A stretch of DNA of 64,000 nt from Chlorops oryzae (Eukaryota; Arthropoda; Insecta; Diptera; Chloropidae): NCBI GenBank assembly GCA_020466095.1, contig CM035807.1, positions 21,560,985-21,624,984 of the forward strand, given 5' to 3'. The stretch's first letter is position 1, and each line of letters starts with the position of its first letter. The translations under genes were made by a program, and so were the position numbers. Below the pieces are notes generated by a model. The model did no database searches. It saw nothing but the letters and a program-made list of their open reading frames with translations, and was not told where the DNA came from. Of this stretch, positions 21,707-32,694 are shown piece by piece.

Positions 21707-24700
21707 ATGCTTGGGGGCGGGGCAGATCGTTTATGCACGCCAAGTACCTCAGCTGGACCGTTTCGGATATTTTCGGTTGCCGGTTTTCAAAACCGTGCAA
21801 ATGACATCGTTTATTGTCCGCCCGTGATACGTCAGCCATCACAAAATGTTGAAGACTCGACTGCGGTTGTTTATTTTGGCGGCGATGTACAGGTAAACAA
21901 AAGATCAAAATGCACAAATTTTGTTTATGAAAATAAACGAAATCAAAACAAAAACTAATTTTAAATTCATGTAAAATTTATTCGTTTATTTATTTATTTA
22001 TTTTTTTTTGGCCCAAAAAATTTAGGACTTTCCGGAGAGCATGGAAACAAATCGGGACAGTCGGGGTTACATGAAATATAATTTAGAAAATTCCGCCATA
22101 TTACTGCGCGAGGCATTTCCACGATCGCACATTATTGTCATCAGGCCTGTGAGGTGAGAAAATAAAACGACATAGAAAAAAACGAGACAAAAAATTATGA
22201 CATGAATAAATTTAATATGTTTCCTTTTCTCTAATTTTTTCCAGAATGGAATTCAAAACATTCAGTTGCTTTGATAATTTTGTCCGTGGTAATAACGCTG
22301 GCGTGCCCGATCATACCCCAATGAATCATGCTCTTCAACATCTTGAGAAGTAATTCAATTTTTTTTTTTTTTTTTAGTTAAAAAATGTATGAAAAATATT
22401 TATTAATTTTTGTTCAATTTCGCTTAAGACTCTTGCAAAATCTCTCTCAACGTCTTATATCGATACCCGAGAACGAAATAATGGATCAAGCTGCACAGGC
22501 AGCTGCTGCAGCTGTTGCTGTTGCTGCACTCGTTTCTTCAACACTTTCAAATAATACCACAGAGACAACAGCAACAACTACAACCGCCACCATCACCACC
22601 ACCACCACCGCCACCACAGTAACAACAGCAACAAAAACTACAACAGCCACAACAACCACATCCGAAACAACCACATCAACTGATAACAATCAAGAAATGG
22701 ATATTGATATCTTGCAGGTTCAAGAACACGTTACAGACGATTCGGATGGCTCAGTTGAAATGACGGATATGTCGGACAACAATGGTACTTCGAATGCAAA
22801 AGAGAATAACGATACCATTACCGCCGAAACACCGCCGAAAAAAAATACAGACAATGATATTGCTTCAAAAAATGCAAATGATACAACAACAAAAACAAAC
22901 GCATCACCAAAAGATATTTTGAATAATGATACCGAACATCAAAATAATGTAAACAATGGAGATCAGCAGCAAATAAAATCTCAAAAACAACAACAACAAC
23001 AACAACAAGAAACGCAGCAAGAGGAAGCGAACAGCAATAATCCTTTGTGGTGGCGTGAAAATCTTAACTTGGATAAAGCTAAATTAGTACTAATTGGGTT
23101 CAGCAAAGGCTGTGTCGTTCTGAATCAAGTGAGTCATATTTGGTGTAAAAATCGTTACATTTTATTTTATAAATTTTTTTTAATGGGTTGCTCCAATAGG
23201 AAAAAACTATCCCCGATATTCTAGCGTTCGATTGATAGCCGAACGAAAAAACGAAGCTCTCTGATTGTGTTGACTGTTTTTTAAATTTTGTATTCTAACA
23301 ACCAATCGAAACACAGTCGGGCATGCTCTAGAACAAGGTGTAGGGGCACTAGGGCAACAACTACAACTCGAACAAAAACAACATAGAACTGTGATTTAAA
23401 TACTCGATGGCTTTTGCTATGATTTTATGACCTTGCATTTTTCATAAGTATATAAAAATACACTTTGCTATTTTTTGGCCAAACATGAATCGGGTATTTT
23501 ATATGTGATATAACGGTTAGGTAAACTAATATGTATATCACTATTAATGCTCTTCTATTGTTTAGAGTTGACCTTGAGATTTCTATTAATTACGGGTTTT
23601 TTTTTATTTTTCGTACTTTCCAATATTTAGATGCAGTTTTTCTTTTCCTGAACATTTAAAACGATTCAAGACAATTTTGACCTGTCTAAAACTATCGTAA
23701 GACAATTAAAAATACCGCTACTATATATATTTCTAGAAAGTCAATTCTTCCTCTTTAAGGGGGTCTTCTCATTGAAAACCCGTTTTTTGGACCCTTTTTA
23801 AAAAAATTCTTATTTGAAAACGCAAAGAATAATTGAAAACTTTTTTTATTTATTGTATTACAAAAGGTTCAAAGTAAATAAAAAAATTTTTTTGCCTCGA
23901 TACGTGGGCTGTTCAAAATGTAATGAGACTTCAAAGTTGGTGGTGAAAAAAAAAGGTGCCGTCACGGCGGCCACGATTCCGGGTCTCCGGAGCGTCCGAA
24001 ATGGAAAAAAAAACGGGGTTATAATCAGTATAGATGTAATTCTCGGGTGAACCTCAAGCTTAATTTTGTGATTTTTTTTGACAAAATGGCGGCCATTCAA
24101 AAAAAAATTTCAATTTGGGCTTTTTTTTGTAGTTTAGTGTAAAAAAAAAAATAGTAAAAAAATTTTTAAAATTATGGTCGAGGTTCACCCGAGAATGGTG
24201 ACAATTCTGCGTCGATTCCACTTTGTTTCATGAAAATCGGTTCAGTTGAACTGGAGATATCATGGCCGCCAGTTCGAAAAACGTGGTTTCGAGATAAACG
24301 CGTTTAAAGTTTGAAGCAACGCAAAAATTACTCGTTTTAGCGCAGATCTTGCTCGACAAAGAAGGCTATATCCTCTAAACTATTTCGAATTTCAAAAAAT
24401 CCTTTTAGGGGCATATTCACAACTACCCAAGCTATAAATAAATGCAAAAAAAAAAGTCGAAAAAAAAGTTGCTCAATGAGAAGACCCCCTTAATAAGAAA
24501 AAAAATTTGACGATATCATTCCTCTAGTCTATGCTAAAATTTGTTTAGCACCGATTTTTTCTTGGGTATTTAAGTTCTCATTGCTATTTAATTCAATTGA
24601 AATTCGAACGACTGTCGGTTGTTGTGGATGCTCAGAATAACAAATCCGACATTCGAAGAGATTCGATCATATCCACTATCAATCGAACACTGGAATAGGG

Positions 24701-25562
24701 GGTATATTTTCTAAATTTGGTTCATATAACAAATTCAATTCTAATTGGGTTTGAATCAAAATGTATTTATACGCCATAAATTGGGATGAAAAAGAAACGG
24801 AACATGCACTGAATGGTGGATATAAAAATTTTTCACAAAACAGTATGAAAAATGATTCCTCATTCAGATCAACGATAAACTTTAATAACAGTGTTGTCAA
24901 GCGAAAAATATCCAAAAAGAAAATGCAGAGAAAAACCTCAAGAATTTTCCCTTTTTTTTTCTCTTTCAGTTTATTTATGAATTTCATTACCTTAAAACTC
25001 TTACGCCTGATGATAGTACCATGGTGCGATTGCTCTCACGAATCAAAGATATATATTGGCTAGATGGAGGACATGGAGGTCAGAAAAATACATGGATAAC
25101 ATCCCGAAGTTTGTTGGAAACATTAACAAGAATGGGTATGAAGAAATATTTTGTTTTTAAATGAGAATTGCTAATAAAAAAAAAAAACGATATTTTATAT
25201 TTGAAGGTATCAACATTCATGTCCACCTCACTCCATATCAAGTTCAGGATGATCGACGACCGTGGATACGTAAGGAGGAGAAAATATTTACAGACATGTT
25301 GCGACGTCTAGGGGCTGCATTAACACGTCATCTTCACTACGATAGTCAAACAGCAAATTTAATGACGCACTTTGAAGTGCTGCAAGCATTTTGTCAGCAT
25401 ATTCATACACAAGGTCAACAGGCAGGAGCACAGGCAAATGTTGACATGATAAATGCCGAACAAAATATAAATAATCAAAATAGCGAGAGACAAGATAATG
25501 CACCACTGGGTAATAATACCACTGAAAGACTAACTGCGGAGGCAGCCAACGAAGAGAAGTGA
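21707..25562 (+). CDS. C2orf69-family alpha/beta-hydrolase-like protein, six exons
   Basis: Modelled exons: 21707-21892, 22026-22153, 22245-22349, 22429-23128, 24970-25135 and 25207-25562. All junctions are GT-AG and phases agree, giving about 546 residues. Matches to human C2orf69 (recalled): YFGGDVQ, FSCFDNFV, LVLIGFSKGCVVLNQ, IYWLDGGHGG..NTW and HLTPYQV.D..RPWI. GFSKG fits a G-x-S-x-G nucleophile elbow, with Asp and His in later blocks. The human protein is mitochondrial and its loss causes a mitochondrial disease. A long Thr/Asn/Gln-rich insert fills exon 4, so the fly protein is longer than the human one (about 385). The start is uncertain: the frame is open upstream without an ATG, and an upstream exon is possible. 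Intron 5 (23129-24969) hosts a TTAA-flanked element. The first stop is TGA, but see the next entry. Confidence 0.9.
23755..24493. mobile_element. TTAA-flanked miniature element in a C2orf69-family intron
   Basis: It is bounded by TTAA at 23755-23758 and 24490-24493. Inside these lie perfect 17-bp inverted ends GGGGGTCTTCTCATTGA. It is 731 bp without the TTAA and has no transposase. A TTAA target is the piggyBac rule, although the end sequence is not the classical CCCT type. Related copies lie at 2367-2608 and 48631-49373. Confidence 0.85.
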
Positions 25563-25937
25563 CGTCTCCAATGACGTCGTCTGAATGTCTACTTACGTAG
25601 AGCGATCATCGAACAAAAACGATTGCAATCGGCGGCTTTGGGTGGAAGATGTTCGAGGAGAGCAGCTGCGGCTGCAGCTGCAACTGCGACTGCAACTTTG
25701 ACAGCAACGTCAGCAGCAAGCACATCGCAAGCAGCTATGAATTTAGCAGCATCATCTTCAAATGCAACTGTAAATAGTCATCCGAGCTATAGTCAACAGC
25801 GTTCTCATCGTTATCATACTCATCGTCACCACCACCATCATCATCATCATCATCATCATCACCAACATCGACACCATCACCATCACCGTCAGAAAAGACG
25901 TAAGCTACAAAAAATGTATTATGCTCTTTGTCGTTAA
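25563..25937 (+). other. in-frame extension beyond two TGA codons
   Basis: After the TGA at 25560-25562, the same frame has RLQ, a second TGA at 25572-25574, then 120 open codons to a TAA at 25935-25937. The extension starts RRLNVYLRRAIIEQKRLQ, runs through Ala/Thr and Ser/Asn segments, a His-rich run and a basic end (QKRRKLQKMYYALCR). It looks protein-like rather than untranslated. Both TGA are followed by C, the leakiest stop context. They lie in two TGACGTC copies that could pair. Readthrough, a recent pair of TGG-to-TGA changes, or plain untranslated sequence are all possible. Confidence 0.45.
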
Positions 25938-28900
25938 AAAAAAAAAAAACAAAAAAAAAATTGAAACAAAACAAAACAAAAAATAGAAATAGAAATAGAG
26001 AAAGGAAAACCGATAAAATTGAAAAGTATATAGCATGTATAAAAAGTCAAAGACATAGACTAAGATACTAGTCCTCTATTATGTGTGCTAATTAGCAATA
26101 ATGACAATGTTTAATGGAAATAACAAAATTCATTCAAAAGAAATTGAAATACAGTAGTAGCACATGACATTTTAATAGGTGTATAGCACAAGACTTAATG
26201 TTTAGCAAGGATTTAAATGCCAAACTGTTATTTTTCAAATCAAAATATTCCATCTTCGTGGCACCTACAAACGAAATTTACTACGAAGCTATCTGCGGAT
26301 AAAAAGCTATAGGAAATTTCAATTGCTCAGGTTTTTATTTTAATTATATTTTTTGAAATGCTGAAATGCTGCTTCTATTCTAATTTGTTCGTAATCATTT
26401 CTTGTAGCCTGAAGTTTGGGAAGCTGCAACAACTTTCTTGAGGTTGAGGTGTTGCTAACTATGAAACGCATTTGAGGTCCTGGCATCTTATTCCTTTTCC
26501 TTCACACTAAGACAAGTCACATTGAAGTAAATATACATATACAATATATATATTAAGGCATTAGCAGCTCATAATGATGACATCAGAACTTTTTAACTTT
26601 CAATTCTATGAATTCGAAAATGCTTTTTCCTACTCTACGGAGGCATTTTCTTTTCCCTCACAAAAACGTTCGTTCTTTTGGAGAAAAAAAAAAAAAGCAA
26701 TCAGTGCAATAAATCCCTTTAACCTATATCATAACTTTGAAATCATTTGAATGTTCTCTTTATCAAGTTGTAGTTCATCGCTGCAAACAAAAAATCTATT
26801 GGAATGACGACAGATCGAGAGAGAGGGTCTAAATAAAAACTCATCATATTCATTTTAGTATTTACTTAGAGCTATTTTTTCCTTATTACTATAGACGTAT
26901 TTATATATATATTTGCTTTAAATAATAATTATTTTCATAGATTTGCAAATAATTCTGTCATATTTCGTCCAATTGTTTTTCAACATTTTTCGCATTTTTT
27001 GAGTGATAAAAAAAAACCTTAGAAATTTAAACTTCACTTAATATTTCAAAATACGTTGAGTATTGTCTTTTAAAAATTAGATTTGTGCTAACCAATGTGA
27101 GAAAGAAATTTGAGAATGATGATGATGCCATCTTAGATTAAAAGTTTTTCCACTAAAATGGCCAAAAGATTTTCTACGATTTTTCCTTTTATATTTTTGA
27201 TGGATGGCCGAAGCTCACTTTTTTAATGGTAGATTGCTTTATTACGAATTTCTTTCCTGTGTGATCTCAACCAAATCTAAAATGTCCTAACAATTTTGCA
27301 ATTACTATTTTGTGTAATCGTAAATTGCATACATAAGTTGTGCATGTTTTCTTATTCTTTTTTTTTTCGATTAATTAGCTTTGTGCATATATAACTTCCT
27401 GTCGGGGCGATCCGTTTTTGTATTCTTAGACTTTTTTTATTGGTCTAGAGATCTATTGCTTTAATTTTCCATTTAACCGTGCCACAAAAGAAACGATCTT
27501 TCTATAGTAATGTCAATATTCATGAGAATATAGTTTTTATGTTGTCGCAGTTAGAAGTGGTTACTTAAAAGATATCGTCGTCCTCGACTATGACTCTCCT
27601 AGTTAAAAAGAGAGGTGTCTAGAAATTTAGTGTGCATGGAATTATGTATTGAAATTTAAAATAGTGTCTTCTAGAGTCCGCTTAGAAATCTCAGCAGAAT
27701 GTTTTTATGTATTTTTCCCCAGTAAAATAGTACCATTGATTTCTGTTTTTCAATGAACAAAATAAACAAAAATTTTGTGAATATTTTAAAATAGATATTT
27801 TAAACCGACTTACCTCTCTGATTTCCTACAGGAAACAATTCATTTTCCATTATTTCAGCTCCTAGCATATTCATTTTACGTGTTGAAATTGTAAAAAATT
27901 TTTTTTTAAAGAACTGAGAGGACTGCATGCGAAATTCTTCTTCGGCATTTCCTTAATTTTTTATTTAAATAATATTCCTTTTTGATTCCTTAACGAGTTA
28001 GAGATAGAAAGAACACTTTAAATCACCGCACGTAATTTTTATATCTGCAATTATACAAATATTATAGAAAATTTAAATGTCATAAATCGCTTAAAAAAAA
28101 AAAAAAAATAATAATAATAATAAATAAATAACTTAGCGACGAGAAATGCCGTGAATTCGTCGCCTTATTTTTTTTTATTTGTTTGCAGTATTAAATAGTT
28201 TTGAAAGAAAATAGTTTCAAAATGTCTTTATTACAAAAAAAAAAAAATGTAAACGTTACTGTAATATCTGATTTGTTACTAAAGCAATGTGCACTGGAAT
28301 GAATTTTAAGCATATATTTGATGTGTACTAAACTTTCCAAACGGCGAGGAAGCCTAATAAATAAAAATACATACATAATTAAGAAGTACATTCATATTGT
28401 TAGGACAAATAAATACCATAAATTTGTAAAAACAAAAGAGAAAGGAACGCAAAAAATGAGTGAAATAAATAATTTTATATTTCACGTATTTATTTTTGAA
28501 AGTACTTTACATTGTAAATGTTTAAATTTGTGAATTTATAAAATTAAGTGCTCGACTATAGATTTATTCAATATTTACGAACTAATTAAATATTATGTAA
28601 TTAAAAAGGCGTTTCAAAATACAACTTGATTTCATTTCAACAGGCAAAATGGTTTGATTTCTATTAACGTTTCAGATTACAAAAAGTTAAATATGTATAT
28701 AAAAATAAATGCATCGTTATGTGTTGCAAAGATATGGATTCCATTTCCATTAATCATGTGGTTTTGTGCGCGCAAGAGATCACAAGTTTTTTATTTGGAC
28801 AAAAATGTCAAAAATTGCTTTCATTCACAAAATCTGTTTTGACTTATAAATCAAATCGAGAGAATTATTGAGAGAACAATTGCAGTTATTTGAACAGGTG

Positions 28901-29505
28901 GAATAGCAACTGAAAGCATGTTTTTGTGTTGAAGGCCTTTTCGAGTTCATTGAAGTCAATATGTTTAAAATTCACAACAAAAATAAAAACGTATTTCCAC
29001 AGATCTGTCACTTAAAGTCACCGATAACTCGAAGGAAAGCAAACGAAGAATATAAAAGAGAATGGTAAATTGTAAAAGCTGACGTATGTCAATATATTTT
29101 CGCGACAAACTGTTGTGGCGTTTGTGTTATCTTCTTAAATATTTCGAACATTCGAGAATATAAAGCTTTTAACCATTCAAGCTAACGCTTGCTCAAAAAT
29201 TCCTTATCCAATTAAAAAGAATTCTGCTTATCCTTCGCTTTAAAAGGAAGTTCTAAATCTAACCTTTGCTATTGAGTATACAAATATATATCTATATACA
29301 TATATATATATATATTACCTTATCTATTTTTATTTATACAAAAATTTTGATTTTATACATTTCCTATTTAGAATTAAATTAAGCTAGAGTATAAAATAAT
29401 TTTAATTGGCTCTACCCGTAGTACAGTCTGCTAACATTAAAAATAAAAAGATTCCTGTTACGACTTAAAGCGAGTTATATACAAAAACATTTTAATGGAA
29501 ACATT
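25938..29505. other. 3' region and intergenic spacer
   Basis: 3.5 kb of AT-rich DNA with A-runs (25938-25960, 28093-28108, 28236-28247) and TATA-rich patches (29280-29316). Only short reading frames are present. I see no gene, RNA or repeat that I can support. Confidence 0.5.
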
Positions 29506-31452
29506 TTAAAGCTTCGTACACGTGTTCGGACAACGAAATTTAGTCCATTCATCACTGCCATCGCAACAATCACAAATTCCATCGTTAACTCTACTACTCG
29601 GTATAAAGGTGTTTAGTCCTCGTCCGGTTAGATGGCGCTTCTGATATCTACAATAAAACTTCCCATTCAAGCAAGCATTCGTGCTTGGTTCATCACTACC
29701 ATCAGAAATGCAATCACAATAGTCATCGTTGACTCGATCGAAAGGAATTTCCTTCTTCTCATCGTCCAAGCATTTAAATTTTCCCAAATAGTTTGGCTTA
29801 TAAGCGTCAAAATCAAATAAACGTATTCCGCTGCAATTAAATTTACCTTCGAACTTTAAATAATTCCGTTAACTTTTCCATCATATAAGTACGGTGACCA
29901 TCATATCTGTTTTTAGCAACTCCTATCTTCTATCATTTACCAAGAAATTTATGGAGGTCAAGCACTCTATCCGTACGCGTGATTTGTTTTTCTACAATTT
30001 TCCTCACATTTTTACTAGATATTAGTACTGAGAGCATCTATGTATATGCACTTACGTTTTTCAAATTACGGGCGGTCCATTAATTACTTAAGATTTTTAT
30101 TATTGTTTTCACGTTCGCGTCTTAAGTCTTTGATCTATTTATCTCGCAGAGTGCTTGACCTCCATACTTTTTTTGGTAAATGATAGGAGTTTTCCTAGAG
30201 AAATGAAATTTGGCATGGACGTTTCTTTGCAAATATCTATGAAATTCCAAAAAAAATTTTAGAAATCAAACCACCCCAACCCCCACTTCCGTGAAAAGGG
30301 GTGCACCCAAAATCCACAATTTTGTACCCACAGTGTTAAAATGTTGAGCCCCAAAAATAGAAAAGTTCAAATTCGTAACGCTGACACGCCTACTTTTTGT
30401 GCTACGTCCACTCAAACGTGTTTTCACGTTCGCGTCTTAAGTCTTTGCTCTATCGCTCTCGCTTTTTATAACTGAAACGGTATTTTCTATTTAAATTAAT
30501 GTATGGAAATTTAAAACTGTGCAATTTTTTTTTAATAACGAGATGCAAGGGCGTAGCTAGAGAAAGAGTGCTCTGGTAGCGCTTATATTTGCCACAGTTG
30601 TATATTGAACAATTATAAGACATTAACCGAATTAAAATTTGGGGGGGCAAGAAGAAGTTTAGAGAGTTTTGGACCAAAAACCCAAAATATCCGAAAAATT
30701 AATGACGTCCGTTATCGATGAAAATTTATATATAGAATAAGTGAAAAATTCTAAGAATTTTGGCACTTAAACTTTTTAAAAATACTGATTACAACTAGTC
30801 TAGTTTGGGTCTAGTTCCAAACTGGTCCAAAAAGGACTAGTTTTTATAATTTTTTGAAAAATTTTTAGAACCAAAATTCTTAGAATTTTCACTTATTTTA
30901 TATATAAATTTTCATCGAAATCGGACGTCATTAATTTGTCCGATTTTTGGGTTTTTGGTCCAAAACTCTCTAAACTTCTTCTTGCCCCAAATTTTATTTC
31001 GTTAATGTCTTATAATTGTTCAATATACCACTGTGGCAAATATAAGCGCTACCAGAGCACTCTTTCTCTAGCTACGCCCTTGACGACATATGAGCTTAGC
31101 TACTTTGAATTTAAGGAATATTTACAGAGTGAGGAAAACTTAAAACTCCGTTTTTTCAATTTCAATTTATGGTCACCGTACATATAAGCAAGCATACATA
31201 CCGTATGATAGTTATTTGATCCTCGTTTGGCTTGGCACTTGGACCCCCCACATGCAAGTTGACGTTGTCCATTGACGTTTGATCAAGCAATTCCGTTGGA
31301 GTACTTGAATGCGATAATTCGTTGATTGAGAGCGCTTGATAAATTATGAATATTATACCGAGCAGGAATATGAAAAGCAGGAACATTTTGAACTTTTGCT
31401 TGTAGAATGGCTTGTAATATATATTCTCTCGCTTGACCCATGTTTTCCTCAT
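29506..31452 (-). CDS. membrane-anchored glucosidase II beta-like (LDLa) short protein
   Basis: Two exons: 31452-31202 and 29830-29506, with a GT-AG intron and phases 2/1 that agree, giving 191 residues. A short basic N-terminus precedes a hydrophobic anchor (about 23-41, MFLLFIFLLGIIFIIYQAL), with no cleavage site evident. Then RGIRLFDFD starts the N-terminal domain of glucosidase II beta, with two acidic Cys clusters: VNDDYCDCISDGSDEPSTNAC and VNDGICDCCDGSDEW, ending CPNTC. In the full-length family this domain binds the catalytic alpha subunit in the ER. Here the coiled coil, the MRH lectin domain and an ER-retention tail are all absent, so this is a truncated paralogue, probably ER/Golgi-membrane bound with its domain in the lumen (inference). 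The intron contains an R3 repeat and a hAT-like foldback. DRE-like motifs lie about 100 bp upstream. Confidence 0.88.
30240..30420. repeat. dispersed repeat R3, copy 2
   Basis: It matches 16300-16480 in order: AACCACCCCAACCCCC, AAATCCACAATTTTG and ACGCCTACTTTTTGTGCTA. It lies in the intron of the glucosidase II beta-like gene. Confidence 0.7.
30546..31082. mobile_element. 537-bp hAT-like foldback element
   Basis: The two arms, about 230 bp each, are near-perfect inverted copies, starting CAAGGGCGTAGCTAGAGAAA and ending with its complement. The centre is a short loop containing two CTAGTTT-like phrases. The flanks ACGAGATG and ACGACATA agree at 6 of 8 positions, consistent with a decayed 8-bp hAT duplication. 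The transcript of the host intron could form a long hairpin. Confidence 0.85.
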
Positions 31453-31551
31453 TTCGTCGTTCGTTTGCTTGTTTTCCTATTTTCTTGCGGCATTTGCAGT
31501 TTAAATGCTGTTCTTGTAGAGCTGGAAAACAACCGATGGCGCTGCCGAGAG

Positions 31552-31576
31552 TATCGATGCTTTAGTGCTATCGATG
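31552..31576. promoter_or_regulatory. two DRE-like TATCGATG motifs
   Basis: TATCGATG occurs at 31552-31559 and 31569-31576, 100-125 bp upstream of the glucosidase II beta-like ATG (minus strand). The core TATCGATA is the site of DREF/BEAF at Drosophila housekeeping promoters; both copies here differ at the last base. Confidence 0.45.
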
Positions 31577-32552
31577 TTTTTATTGGCAATAAAAGGTAAT
31601 AAACAGTATTTTTGAGCGGTTTCAAGATTAAAGAAACCTTTTATACGTGGGTGGATATGAAGTAATTTAGAATTAAAAAGTCTTACTGAATTGAGCAATA
31701 ATTTCAATGAACATAACTACAAATCTTGTCGTATATTTGGTCTTGCCTTTTTTCTTGACACTGCCCGCTTTTGAATCACAAAACCGGAGTGTAATGGAAG
31801 TAATTAGAAAACCATTTTTATAAAGTAAATGTGTCTCAACAGGTTTCACGGTGACGATTCAAATTAATTCTGAATATTTACTTCCCCCTTTATTAGGATT
31901 TTCGTGATGATGGCCATTTATTTGAGTAAATATATTAAGATGTAAAAACGAAAACTTGAACATTTTTGTATTTAAATGTTATCTTTTACTACCAAAGGCT
32001 AATTTTTGATTATTCAAAAGTAGCTTTATACGAATCAACTCTGCGCATAGTTAAAGTAACCATAGCAGATATTTTGATTTTTGTCCCGGTAGAAAAGGGC
32101 GTGACCTTTATTCCCAGCAGCGAGTGACAAACAGTTCAGCGCACAAGTCCAGAACAAATAACAGTGGAATTTAGCGGAATTTCACCAGAAGTGTAGCGGA
32201 GGAAAATATTTCCTTGTGGCAGCACCAGTCTCTTTGCAATGAATGACGCAATTGCGTAATTAATTACGTTTGTTTGTTGAGATGCACAATGATCGATAGT
32301 TGACCCATTCGATGCTTTCGATTGACGCCTTTTACACAAGTCAATTATTTACATCATTCTCACCTTTCGAGTAAGCAAAGTGTAGAAATTTAGAGAAAAA
32401 ATGAGCATTTTTTGGTTGCACGTACTCGATAGGTAGCTTTATGCCCTCTTTTGTACGTGAAAACATGGACAGTCGATAATTGACTAGTGTAAAAGGCCTT
32501 ATTGTGACCAACGGCCACACGATAACAAAAGGAAAATTCTGCCATTTGATAC
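31577..32552. other. divergent intergenic region
   Basis: It separates the minus-strand glucosidase II beta-like gene from polymerase iota. A block at about 32410-32500 (TTGCACGTACTCG, TAATTGACTAGTGTA) resembles 5930-6040 beside the LINE fragment, so it is partly repeat. No gene is supported. Confidence 0.45.
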
Positions 32553-32576
32553 TATCGATAGTCCGAGCCATCGATA
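32553..32576. promoter_or_regulatory. DRE pair upstream of polymerase iota
   Basis: TATCGATA at 32553-32560 lies inside a larger palindrome GACTATCGATAGTC-like sequence, and CATCGATA lies at 32569-32576. They are 120-140 bp upstream of the ATG, the usual place for DREF-bound elements in replication and repair genes. Confidence 0.6.
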
Positions 32577-32694
32577 GCCCTGCAGCGCTAGTGTATTGGT
32601 GATACATATGTGAAATGTGAACAATTGAGAAAGTGAAAACGAAATTCCTTGCATTATTTTAATTACTCTGGTTATTGCAAAAAAAAAAAAAAAA

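Noticed and set aside
22486..22689. Minus-strand Val/Ala-rich frame
   Set aside because: Antisense shadow of the Thr-rich exon of the C2orf69-family gene.
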